From Vibrio salinus (GTDB lineage: Bacteria; Pseudomonadota; Gammaproteobacteria; Enterobacterales; Vibrionaceae), in NCBI RefSeq assembly GCF_021272385.1, contig NZ_JAJSDZ010000010.1, positions 1,550,001 to 1,614,000 on the forward strand: DNA of 64,000 bases, in the 5' to 3' direction. How positions within the stretch are numbered: position 1 is the stretch's first letter; every line of letters begins with the position of its first letter. Shown in pieces: positions 45,863 to 53,948 of this stretch. A model generated the notes under the pieces. It ran no database searches. It saw only the letters and a program-made list of their open reading frames with translations, and was not told the origin of the DNA. Position numbers and translations under genes: made by a program.

Positions 45863-45949
45863 GCCCTGGTGGTGGAATTGGTAGACACAAGGGATTTAAA
45901 ATCCCTCGGCGTTCGCGCTGTGCCGGTTCAAGTCCGGCCCGGGGCACCA
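45863..45949 (+). tRNA. tRNA-Leu (TAA)
   Basis: This 87-base class II tRNA has acceptor GCCCTGG/CCGGGGC, anticodon loop TTTAAAA with TAA, a long variable arm (CGGCGTTCGCGCTG), and encoded CCA. It reads TTA and TTG leucine codons. Confidence 0.97.
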
Positions 45950-45965
45950 TCTCTTCTTGACTTAT

Positions 45966-46041
45966 GCGACACTAGCTCAGTTGGTAGAGCGCAACCTTGC
46001 CAAGGTTGAGGTCACGAGTTCGAACCTCGTGTGTCGCTCCA
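45966..46041 (+). tRNA. tRNA-Gly (GCC), copy 2
   Basis: An exact duplicate of the copy at 45737, including CCA. The operon order Cys-Gly-Leu-Gly resembles the enterobacterial glyW-cysT-leuZ operon with a duplicated glycine gene. Confidence 0.97.
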
Positions 46042-46051
46042 GAGATGCTCT

Positions 46052-46079
46052 AACCCTGGTATTGATACCGGGGTTTTTT
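46052..46079 (+). terminator. tRNA operon terminator
   Basis: AACCCTGGTAT/ATACCGGGGTT (one G-T pair) is followed by a T-run, ten bases after the last tRNA. Confidence 0.92.
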
Positions 46080-46346
46080 GTTATATTACACCTGAGAATT
46101 ATCCTTAATCATATTCTTTCCAAAAAACATCGGTTTCCACTTAACTCGTCTGTTTCAACTGGCTTTTACTTGTTATAATCACTCAAATTTTATGTAGTAA
46201 CCAACAATGACCGGGTTATTGATTACCTTTTTAGATTAGGTTTGGAAACATTTCCGACTTTGGTTACTATTTATTTCTTATTTTGATAATACCCAAGAAA
46301 CCCTCCAAGGGTCCTGAAAAGACTGCCGTTGGCAGACGAGGAAACG
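46080..46346 (+). promoter_or_regulatory. pheST upstream region
   Basis: A TATAAT at 46174-46179 is a possible -10 element, though its -35 is poor. Two small hairpins (ACCCT-CCA-AGGGT at 46300-46312; CTGCC-GTT-GGCAG at 46323-46335) stand just before the ribosome site. I looked for a phenylalanine-rich leader peptide and attenuator like E. coli pheM and did not find one. Confidence 0.4.
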
Positions 46347-47330
46347 ATGCAACATCTACAAGAGATCATTGCTAATGCTACTACAGCAATAGAAGCTGTG
46401 GAGTCATTGAACGCACTGGATGACGTGCGTGTTCAATACTTAGGAAAAAAAGGTGAGTTAACGGCTCAGTTACAGAATCTGGGGAAATTACCGCCGGAGG
46501 AAAGACGTAGTGCGGGGCAGGAAATTAACGCTGCTAAAGGGCAGGTTCAACAGGCGATTGCAGCACGAAAAGAAGCATTACAAAAAGCAGAGCTTGATGC
46601 TAAGTTGGCTGCGGAAACTATTGATGTCACCCTGCCTGGTCGTAAAATAGATAATGGTGGTTTGCACCCGGTTACACGTACAATTGAACGAATTGAAAGT
46701 TTCTTTGGAGAGCTGGGCTTTACGGTTCAGTCTGGTCCGGAAATTGAAGATGATTTTCATAACTTTGATGCCTTGAATATTGCAGAAGATCATCCGGCAA
46801 GAACGGATCATGATACGTTTTTCTTTAATCCTAAACTGATGCTGCGTACACATACGTCAGGAGTTCAGATTCGTACTATGGAGGCCAGTGAACCTCCATT
46901 ACGGTTTATCGCTCCTGGGCGTGTATACAGAAATGATTACGATCAGACTCATACTCCGATGTTCCATCAGGTTGAGGGCATGTTGGTTGATAAGAATGTT
47001 AACTTTGCTCAGCTGAAAGGTATTTTGAATGATTTTTTGTGTAATTTCTTTGAAGAAGATTTAGAAGTGCGTTTCCGTCCGTCTTATTTCCCATTTACAG
47101 AGCCTTCTGCTGAAGTGGATGTAAAAGGTAAAAACGGAAAATGGCTTGAAGTTTTGGGTTGCGGTATGGTTCATCCTAATGTTCTTCGCAGTGTAGGTAT
47201 TGACCCTGAAGAGTATACTGGCTTTGCTTTTGGTATGGGTGTTGAGCGCCTGACCATGTTGCGTTATGGCGTAAATGACCTACGTGCATTTTTTGAAAAC
47301 GATTTACGCTTTTTAAAACAGTTCAAATAA
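46347..47330 (+). CDS. pheS: Phenylalanine-tRNA ligase, alpha subunit
   Basis: PheS is the catalytic subunit of the (alpha-beta)2 class II synthetase. An N-terminal coiled coil (1-85) is followed by motif 2 (GRVYRNDYDQTHTPMFHQVEG) and motif 3 (GFAFGMGVERLTMLRYG). The start is the ATG at 46347, which has GAGGA upstream and gives 327 residues as in E. coli; an in-frame TTG six codons earlier is unlikely. pheT follows after 17 bases. Confidence 0.97.
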   Translation: MQHLQEIIANATTAIEAVESLNALDDVRVQYLGKKGELTAQLQNLGKLPPEERRSAGQEINAAKGQVQQAIAARKEALQKAELDAKLAAETIDVTLPGRKIDNGGLHPVTRTIERIESFFGELGFTVQSGPEIEDDFHNFDALNIAEDHPARTDHDTFFFNPKLMLRTHTSGVQIRTMEASEPPLRFIAPGRVYRNDYDQTHTPMFHQVEGMLVDKNVNFAQLKGILNDFLCNFFEEDLEVRFRPSYFPFTEPSAEVDVKGKNGKWLEVLGCGMVHPNVLRSVGIDPEEYTGFAFGMGVERLTMLRYGVNDLRAFFENDLRFLKQFK

Positions 47331-47347
47331 TTCAGGGGTAATTAAGA

Positions 47348-49732
47348 ATGAAATTCAGCGAATCATGGCTTCGTGAGTGGGTGAATCCGTCGATTACCAC
47401 TGACGAGCTAACTCATCAGATCACAATGGCTGGTCTTGAAGTAGATGATGTACTGCCTGTCGCAGGTACATTTACAGGTGTAAAAGTTGGGCAGGTTGTT
47501 GAATGTGCTCAACATCCGGATGCAGATAAATTACGTGTTACTAAGGTTGATATCGGTGAAAATGAATTACTGGATATTGTCTGTGGTGCACCAAATTGTC
47601 GTCAGGGATTAAAGGTAGCTGTTGCTACCGTTGGTGCTGTTTTGCCTGGTGATTTTAAAATAAAAAAAGCCAAACTTCGTGGGCAGCCCAGTCACGGTAT
47701 GTTGTGTTCATTTAGCGAGCTTGGTATTGATGTTGAGTCAAATGGCATCATGGAATTATCTAATGATGCAGAAATCGGACAGGATTTCCGGGCATTTTTA
47801 GGTCTGGATGACGTGACAGTCGACGTTGATTTGACAGCAAACCGTGCAGACTGTTTTAGTATCCGCGGTCTGGCAAGAGAAGTGGGCGTTTTAAATCGTT
47901 TGGATGTCAGCTATCCTGAGATTAAAGATGTTGATGCCACAATTGATGATGCTCCATCGATAGAAGTCCTTGCGCCTTCTGCATGCCCTCGTTATCTGGG
48001 ACGCATTATTAGAAATGTGAATGTACAGGCCGAAACGCCACTTTGGATGCAGGAAAAACTACGTCGTTGTGGTATTCGTTCCATTGACCCTGTTGTTGAT
48101 ATTACTAACTATGTTCTTCTGGAACAGGGTCAGCCAATGCATGCATTCGATCTGTCGAAGATTGATGGTGGTATTCGTGTCAGAATGGCCGAAGAAGGAG
48201 AGAAACTGACCCTTCTTGATGGTAATGAAGTGACATTAACACCCGATACATTAGTTGTTGGCGATCATAAACAGGCCTTGGCCCTTGCCGGTATTTTCGG
48301 TGGTGAGCATTCAGGTGTGAATGAAGATGCGAAAGACATTCTTTTAGAGTGCGCCTTCTTTTCTCCTGAAGCCATTCGCGGAAGGGCAAGATCTTATGGT
48401 TTACATACCGAATCCTCTTTGCGTTACGAAAGAGGTGTTGATTACTCTCTTCAGAATGATGCTGTTACCCGTGCTACTCAGCTTATTGTTGATATCTGCG
48501 GTGGTGACGTTGGCCCGGTTGTTGCCGTTGAATCTGATGACAACCTTCCAACTACGAACAAAGTGACGTTACGTCGTATTAAACTGGATGCTCTGTTGGG
48601 TCATTCTATTTCAGATGCTGAAGTGGTAGAAATACTGGAACGCCTTGGTATGGCTGTTGAAGTAACGGATGAGGGATGGGCAGCCACGGCTCCAACCTGG
48701 CGTTTTGATATCGCCATTGAACAAGATCTGATCGAAGAAATTGGTCGTATCTATGGCTACGATAATATTCCTAATCAGGCACCATTGGCAGCTTTGACGA
48801 TGAATTTCCACAAAGAAGCTAATATGCCACTGAAACGTGTCAGAGATTTACTTGTTGATCGTGGTTATCACGAAGCGATTACTTACAGCTTCGTTGAGCC
48901 AGAGCAGCAAAAATTGTTTGTTGCTGATGTGGAGCCGTTAGTGTTGCCTAATCCAATTTCGGCTGACATGTCCGCTATGAGACTTGGGTTGATGCAAGGT
49001 TTGTTGAATACCGTTGTGCGCAATCAGAAACGTCAACAACCCCGGGTTCGCCTGTTTGAATATGGCCTGAGATTTACGCCTGATCAACATGCGGAAAATG
49101 GTATGCGTCAGGAGCCGATTCTGGCTGGCGTTATTTCCGGTACCCGTTCTGATGAGCACTGGAATATTGAAAGTGAGACGGTTGATTTCTTTGATTTGAA
49201 AGGTGATTTAGAGGCTGTTTTAGAACTGACATCTAATCATAATTTTGAGTTTGCGACGGTAAAACACCCTGCACTTCATCCGGGGCAGAGCGCGGCAGTA
49301 TTGTTAAGTGGTAAACCTGTTGGTGTTATCGGAACTGTACATCCTGAGGTTGAACGTAAACTTGGTCTGAATGGTCGCACCATCGTTTTCGAAATTGAGT
49401 GGAATGCGATAAGTCAGAGGGTTGTGCCTGAAGCGGCTTCATTGAGTAAATTTCCGTCAAACCGACGCGATATTGCTTTGGTTGTTGCTGATGAAGTTCC
49501 ATCTGGTGATGTTGTTATGGCTTGTAAATCTTCTGCAAGCCCGCTTGTAACCGGAGCGAAACTGTTTGATGTATATGTTGGTAAAGGGGTTGAAGAAGGT
49601 AAGAAAAGTTTAGCTATTGCCTTAACGCTTCAATCAACTGAACGTACTCTGGAAGAAGCAGAAATTAGCGAAGCAGTGGAAACTGTGGTTAATGAGATGC
49701 ATGCAAAATTTTCTGCGACACTTCGCGACTAA
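47348..49732 (+). CDS. pheT: Phenylalanine-tRNA ligase, beta subunit
   Basis: PheT binds tRNA-Phe and edits mischarged tyrosine. In order it has an N-terminal lobe, an EMAP-like tRNA-binding domain (about 40-150; HPDADKLRVTKVDIG), the B3/B4 editing domain (about 210-380), B5 and the catalytic-like core, and a C-terminal FDX-ACB anticodon domain (about 700-794; LSKFPSNRRDIALVV). Its 794 residues match E. coli (795). It is co-transcribed with pheS and ends before a strong terminator, so ihfA downstream has its own promoter or depends on read-through. Confidence 0.97.
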   Translation: MKFSESWLREWVNPSITTDELTHQITMAGLEVDDVLPVAGTFTGVKVGQVVECAQHPDADKLRVTKVDIGENELLDIVCGAPNCRQGLKVAVATVGAVLPGDFKIKKAKLRGQPSHGMLCSFSELGIDVESNGIMELSNDAEIGQDFRAFLGLDDVTVDVDLTANRADCFSIRGLAREVGVLNRLDVSYPEIKDVDATIDDAPSIEVLAPSACPRYLGRIIRNVNVQAETPLWMQEKLRRCGIRSIDPVVDITNYVLLEQGQPMHAFDLSKIDGGIRVRMAEEGEKLTLLDGNEVTLTPDTLVVGDHKQALALAGIFGGEHSGVNEDAKDILLECAFFSPEAIRGRARSYGLHTESSLRYERGVDYSLQNDAVTRATQLIVDICGGDVGPVVAVESDDNLPTTNKVTLRRIKLDALLGHSISDAEVVEILERLGMAVEVTDEGWAATAPTWRFDIAIEQDLIEEIGRIYGYDNIPNQAPLAALTMNFHKEANMPLKRVRDLLVDRGYHEAITYSFVEPEQQKLFVADVEPLVLPNPISADMSAMRLGLMQGLLNTVVRNQKRQQPRVRLFEYGLRFTPDQHAENGMRQEPILAGVISGTRSDEHWNIESETVDFFDLKGDLEAVLELTSNHNFEFATVKHPALHPGQSAAVLLSGKPVGVIGTVHPEVERKLGLNGRTIVFEIEWNAISQRVVPEAASLSKFPSNRRDIALVVADEVPSGDVVMACKSSASPLVTGAKLFDVYVGKGVEEGKKSLAIALTLQSTERTLEEAEISEAVETVVNEMHAKFSATLRD

Positions 49733-49752
49733 ATTTTGAAAAAACGGATGAT

Positions 49753-49786
49753 AAAAATGGACTGCAATGCGGTCCATTTTTTATTT
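49753..49786 (+). terminator. pheST terminator
   Basis: AAAAATGGAC/GTCCATTTTTT encloses a nine-base loop and is followed by more T residues, about 20 bases after pheT. Confidence 0.93.
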
Positions 49787-50145
49787 TATCTTGTCTCATT
49801 TTTGAGAAGTTCTTTATTTTTCAGAAATTTATAAATCAGTCTTTAGACGTATTTCACAAAATTGGATTCTGATTAAAATTACTGTTTTTATTGAATACCA
49901 TAGAATATTATTCCTGTTAATTATTATTTCACAGAGATTATATCCATATGGTCTGGTTTAAAATATTGTTCAATGATTAATCAGTAGCACAAATTGGACA
50001 CGATTGTTATTAAAAAAGTTGGCGTAAATCATAAGGTTGGCTTACACTTTTGTAGTGTTACTTGTCATTAAGGTCTGACAGTAGACTACTGCTTTGGTGC
50101 TGTTGTAGAACAGTAAGGTTCAACATAGCTTTGAGGAAAAGTTTT
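49787..50145 (+). promoter_or_regulatory. ihfA upstream region
   Basis: This AT-rich stretch between the pheST terminator and ihfA shows no supported open frame. An independent ihfA promoter is expected here because pheST ends at a terminator, but I cannot single out its elements. The ribosome site TTGAGGA lies before the start. Confidence 0.35.
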
Positions 50146-50439
50146 ATGGCGCTTACAAAGGCCGATTTGGCTGAAAACCTGTTCGAGAAACTCGAATTTA
50201 GTAAAAGGGATGCCAAGGAAACGGTTGAAGTGTTTTTTGAAGAAATTCGGAAAGCACTGGAAAATGGCGAACAGGTAAAACTATCAGGTTTTGGTAATTT
50301 TGATTTAAGAGATAAAAACGAACGGCCTGGAAGAAATCCAAAAACGGGGGAAGACATTCCAATTACGGCTAGACGGGTTGTTACGTTTAGACCTGGTCAA
50401 AAGTTAAAAGCTCGGGTGGAAAGTATTAAGCCAGAATAA
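50146..50439 (+). CDS. ihfA: Integration host factor, alpha subunit
   Basis: IhfA pairs with IhfB to bend DNA by about 160 degrees at specific sites. The sequence MALTKADLAENLFEKLEFSKRDAKE through GFGNFDLRDKNERPGRNPKTGEDIPI contains the beta-arm with the intercalating proline. Its 97 residues fit IhfA. The open frame extends 28 codons upstream, but the ATG at 50146 has GAGGA and matches the family start. The location after pheT is conserved with E. coli. Confidence 0.97.
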   Translation: MALTKADLAENLFEKLEFSKRDAKETVEVFFEEIRKALENGEQVKLSGFGNFDLRDKNERPGRNPKTGEDIPITARRVVTFRPGQKLKARVESIKPE

Positions 50440-50464
50440 AAAGAAATTCTAAGCTGGTACTGTG

Positions 50465-50492
50465 AAAAAAGGCCTGTAAAAAGGCCTTTTTG
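50465..50492 (+). terminator. ihfA terminator
   Basis: AAAAAGGCC/GGCCTTTTT encloses an eight-base A-rich loop, 25 bases after ihfA. Confidence 0.92.
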
Positions 50493-50524
50493 ATTTTATC
50501 TGAACGTGATAACTGTATTTTAAG

Positions 50525-50553
50525 AGATAGATATTAGTAAATAATATCTATCT
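50525..50553. terminator. AT-rich hairpin at the end of purT
   Basis: A perfect 12-bp inverted repeat (AGATAGATATTA, five-base loop, TAATATCTATCT) spans the purT stop codon on the minus strand. No T-run follows, so it may stabilise the 3' end or weakly terminate. Confidence 0.5.
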
Positions 50554-51709
50554 TATTTGCACACTCGATTGCTTTTGCTTTTGCCTTATTGATTGTCTCA
50601 TCTGTTGCAAGGGTAACGCCCAGACGACGTTTACCATTAATATCAGGTTTTCCAAACAGGCGTAACTGACAGTTTGTGATTGATAAAGCATCGGCTATGC
50701 CATTGTATTTCAGATCTTCTGAACAACCATTGCCCAGCAAAGCGACAGAAGCAGCGGATGAAATTTGTTGTATTGGCCCGATAGGAAGTTCCAGAAACGC
50801 TCTGACATGAAGAGCAAATTCAGATAAGTTCTGTGAAACCAGGGTGACCAGGCCTGTATCATGAGGACGTGGGGAGACTTCATTGAATATTACATTATCG
50901 CCTTTAATGAAAAGTTCGACACCGAAGATCCCGTAACCACCGAGAGCATCCACGATTTTTCCTGCAACCTCCTGTGCATTGGCTTTCGCCTGAGGAGACA
51001 TAATCTGAGGTTGCCATGATTCACGGTAGTCACCATCTTCCTGACGATGCCCGATAGGTTCACAGAAATGAATGCCATCTGTCGCTCTGACGGTTAGTTG
51101 TGTTATTTCGTAGTCAAAATCAATAAACCCTTCAACAATAACCTTTCCGGCACCACTACGGCCTCCTTCCTGTGCATAATTCCAGGCGGATTTAACATCA
51201 TTTTGAGACTTTATTATGCTTTGTCCTTTGCCTGACGAACTCATTACCGGTTTTACTACACAAGGAATACCGACAGTCTCAACGGAATTACAAAACTCTT
51301 CATAGGATTCAGAAAAAGAATAAGGTGATGTCGGTAAATTGAGCTGTTCAGCTGCCAGGCGGCGAATACCTTCTCTGTTCATCGTTAACAGGGTTGCATT
51401 TGCATTTGGTACAACATTAATTCCATTTCGCTCGACTTCGACAAGCACTTCTGTGGCAATAGCTTCGACTTCCGGAACGATAAAGTCCGGTTTCTCTTTG
51501 TTGATGACGGAACGAAGCTCATGTGCATCAAGCATATTGAATACAATAGATCTGTGAGCTATTTGCATTGCAGGTGCATTCTCATATCGGTCACAGGCAA
51601 TAACTTCTAAGCCTAGACGTTGGCATTCAATTGCTACTTCTTTACCCAGTTCACCGGAACCAAGGAGCAGGACTTTTGTTGCTGAGTTTGCTGTTGCTGT
51701 CCCTAACAT
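50534..51709 (-). CDS. purT: Formate-dependent phosphoribosylglycinamide formyltransferase
   Basis: PurT is the ATP-grasp enzyme that formylates GAR with formate and ATP in purine synthesis. The N-terminal KVLLLGSGELGKEVAIECQRLG and VPEVEAIATEVLVEVE are characteristic. The ATP-grasp core has CVVKPVMSSSGKGQSI, EGFIDFDYEITQLTVR and VELFIKGDNVIFNEVSPRPHDTG. Its 391 residues match E. coli (392). A PurR operator 60 bases upstream of the start predicts repression by the PurR encoded at 22.9-23.9 kb. Confidence 0.97.
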   Translation of the reverse strand: MLGTATANSATKVLLLGSGELGKEVAIECQRLGLEVIACDRYENAPAMQIAHRSIVFNMLDAHELRSVINKEKPDFIVPEVEAIATEVLVEVERNGINVVPNANATLLTMNREGIRRLAAEQLNLPTSPYSFSESYEEFCNSVETVGIPCVVKPVMSSSGKGQSIIKSQNDVKSAWNYAQEGGRSGAGKVIVEGFIDFDYEITQLTVRATDGIHFCEPIGHRQEDGDYRESWQPQIMSPQAKANAQEVAGKIVDALGGYGIFGVELFIKGDNVIFNEVSPRPHDTGLVTLVSQNLSEFALHVRAFLELPIGPIQQISSAASVALLGNGCSEDLKYNGIADALSITNCQLRLFGKPDINGKRRLGVTLATDETINKAKAKAIECANKIDIIY

Positions 51710-51768
51710 AAACCACTACCTTACTATCATGACTAAACCGGAGCAGATGATACCTAAAAAAACACACA

Positions 51769-51784
51769 AAGCAAACGTTTGCGT
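51769..51784 (-). promoter_or_regulatory. PurR operator upstream of purT
   Basis: The 16-base site AAGCAAACGTTTGCGT differs at one position from the E. coli PurR consensus ACGCAAACGTTTGCGT. It lies between cdd and purT, where the purT promoter must be. Confidence 0.9.
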
Positions 51785-51890
51785 CGTTTGTCTGACGTAT
51801 ATTTTGTTTTTTAACTTTGTCAGGAACACTTTCAGATAAAAGCCTTATTTACAAGAGTACTGTGTAAATAAGGCACAGAAATCAGGTTTT

Positions 51891-52727
51891 CTACTTAAAG
51901 TCTTCAACCTGATGAAATGTTGCATTTGGAAGTATGACTGAGCAGAGTAATTTTGTGATTTGCCCGTGCTTTACTTTGTTGCCTTTATTCTCAGTGAGTA
52001 AGACATCGGAGACATCTGCTAATTGATTGCCATGAAGTAAACACATTATTAGTGCCGATTGTAATGGCGGTAGGCTTGGATTAAACGCTGCATTTTCAGC
52101 ATAGGCACCGGCATACTGTGTTCCGTCTTTCATTGTCAGTACGACGGCAGAAGGGCTATGTGTGTAGGGGGAGTAACTGCGGGAGAGCGCTGATTCCAGC
52201 TCAGAGTGACCCTCAGTGGATTTATTGGCCATTAAAGCGGTATGAACCCCCAAATCTTGTGGGCCAAAATCTTCCGGGAGGAGTGAGGTGAGCTTGCTAC
52301 CAGGTTTACCCTTGACCCACACATTGAGTTCTTTTGACGTTGTAATTTCATTCAGAAACTGTCGGCAATGGCCACAGGGGCTTGCACTGACAAATATGTC
52401 TGAAATACCGGTTTCGCCATTCATCCATGCATTATTAAATGCCGCTTGTTCCGCGTGAATTGTCTGCCCGATAGCCGATTCTGAAAATTCCATATTGGCA
52501 CCAAAATAAAGTGTTCCGGACAGGCCTTTTACGATAGCTCCAACAGAAAATCCAGAGAGAGGAACATGAGCTAAAGATGCCGCTAGTGGCAGAAGCGCAA
52601 AGCATAGCTCAGGTTCGCTTGTTTTAAACTCTTCGAGCAGTTGATATTTTAATTTATGCTCAATGGCACAAACAGTGGTCGTGTTTTCTGAAAGAAAACG
52701 CTCGGTTAAACGCTGTGTAATTGTCAT
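51891..52727 (-). CDS. cdd: Cytidine deaminase
   Basis: Cdd converts cytidine and deoxycytidine to uridine and deoxyuridine. The N-terminal catalytic domain has the HAEQAAF motif with the catalytic glutamate and the PCGHCRQFLNE zinc motif; the C-terminal half is the degenerate repeat of the large dimeric form. Its 278 residues place it with the E. coli-type enzyme (294). It follows the LrgA/LrgB pair as cdd follows yohJK in E. coli. Confidence 0.96.
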   Translation of the reverse strand: MTITQRLTERFLSENTTTVCAIEHKLKYQLLEEFKTSEPELCFALLPLAASLAHVPLSGFSVGAIVKGLSGTLYFGANMEFSESAIGQTIHAEQAAFNNAWMNGETGISDIFVSASPCGHCRQFLNEITTSKELNVWVKGKPGSKLTSLLPEDFGPQDLGVHTALMANKSTEGHSELESALSRSYSPYTHSPSAVVLTMKDGTQYAGAYAENAAFNPSLPPLQSALIMCLLHGNQLADVSDVLLTENKGNKVKHGQITKLLCSVILPNATFHQVEDFK

Positions 52728-52854
52728 TCTTATGCCTGAATCTGCATTTTTGTATAGATAGATTATACAGACCTTTGGGCATATTCTGATACTAAGATCA
52801 CTATTTTATGATGTACGCTATTTGATATTTCACTTAATAGCGATCTAAATCTCA

Positions 52855-53541
52855 CTAATTTAAGAGATGAAATAACCACATGGCAAATGCAAGATAGAGG
52901 GGCGCCAGTATGGATGTAATGACACCACATAAAACCAAAGCCAGAGAGCTGAATGCTGCATCTCTAGGATCTCTTTCTGCACAAGCCGATGTCCCCAGAG
53001 CGTGAGACACCGTTCCCATGGTTAACCCTCGGGCAACCGGGTGTTTTATTTTAATAATATTACAGATAGGGTAACCAAGAATTGCTCCGAATAATCCTGC
53101 CAGTAATACTAATATTGCGGCGATGGAGGGCTCGCCACCAAGCTGACTAGCGACTTCCATAGCAATAGGGGTTGTAATTGATTTGGTTAGCAGCTCTGCG
53201 ATAAGTGGTATGTCGGCATGAAGTAAAACTGCGATAATACTAGCGGTAATCATTGATAATGAGCTGCCGACCAGGCATGACGTGATGATAAGCTTCCAGT
53301 TGGCCCGTATTTGAGGTAGTTGTTCATACAAAGGAAAAGCCAGAGCGACAACGGCAGGCTGGAGTAAAAAACTTATCCATGAATTTTGAGCATAATAAGT
53401 ATCAAACGGAATGTGAAAAGACATTAAAACAGTTATCAATACAATGATACTGATTAGCAATGGATTGAAAACAGGTGAATTAATTTTTTGAGCGATCCAT
53501 TTAACCGCATAAAATACTGCAACAGTTAGAACAAACCACAT
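52855..53541 (-). CDS. LrgB/CidB-family membrane protein (YohK-like)
   Basis: This polytopic inner-membrane protein of 228 residues has about seven transmembrane helices and the LrgB signatures KSITTPIAMEVASQLGG and HALGTSACAERDPRDAAFSSLALVL. The family has been linked to murein hydrolase control and to export of pyruvate or other small acids; which applies here is unknown. I start at 53541, where AAAAGGGGA precedes the ATG, one base after the upstream gene's stop; the longer frame overlaps that gene. Confidence 0.88.
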   Translation of the reverse strand: MWFVLTVAVFYAVKWIAQKINSPVFNPLLISIIVLITVLMSFHIPFDTYYAQNSWISFLLQPAVVALAFPLYEQLPQIRANWKLIITSCLVGSSLSMITASIIAVLLHADIPLIAELLTKSITTPIAMEVASQLGGEPSIAAILVLLAGLFGAILGYPICNIIKIKHPVARGLTMGTVSHALGTSACAERDPRDAAFSSLALVLCGVITSILAPLYLAFAMWLFHLLN

Positions 53542-53542
53542 A

Positions 53543-53908
53543 TCAATCCCCTTTTCTAGATAAATATTTATCAAGGATAAGTCCAAGTGTCACCATCACG
53601 ATCAGCGAACCGCCAATGACACTGGCCACAATTGGAATGACGTTACTCATCAGAGTATCAAGGTGGACCATTAATCCGACACTAATAGGAACAAATAGAA
53701 ACATCATGTGCCGGATAAACAAACTGGCTCCCGGGCGAATCCACTCGACTTTGAAAATACCGGAGGCCAGTAAAACAAACAGAAGAAGCATTCCAATGAT
53801 ACTGCCTGGAATTGCAATACCTAGTGCGCTTTGAATCGAATTCCCGACGAACAGGGAACCAAAAATGAGAAATAAGGAAATGAGATAATGAAAAAGTGTT
53901 TTTATCAT
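53543..53908 (-). CDS. LrgA/CidA-family membrane protein (YohJ-like)
   Basis: This 121-residue protein with four transmembrane helices is holin-like and belongs to the CidA/LrgA family (IPGSIIGMLLLFVLLASGIFKVEWIRPGASLFIRHMMFLFVPISVGLM). It pairs with the LrgB protein encoded one base downstream. The pair, with cdd next, is the yohJ-yohK-cdd arrangement of E. coli. It begins 40 bases after sbcB ends on the same strand. Confidence 0.88.
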   Translation of the reverse strand: MIKTLFHYLISLFLIFGSLFVGNSIQSALGIAIPGSIIGMLLLFVLLASGIFKVEWIRPGASLFIRHMMFLFVPISVGLMVHLDTLMSNVIPIVASVIGGSLIVMVTLGLILDKYLSRKGD

Positions 53909-53948
53909 TTTATTTCAACCACATTATGATAAATAAAAAAACAATCAG

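Noticed and set aside
45957..46178. Open frame across the second tRNA-Gly
   Set aside because: Its first part is tRNA sequence, and the same translated words occur across the first tRNA-Gly copy.
46180..46346. Possible phenylalanine attenuator before pheS
   Set aside because: Short open frames there are not phenylalanine-rich and no hairpin with a T-run precedes pheS.
51857..51877. LexA-like CTGT...ACAG pair downstream of cdd
   Set aside because: The spacing between half-sites is 11 rather than 8 bases.
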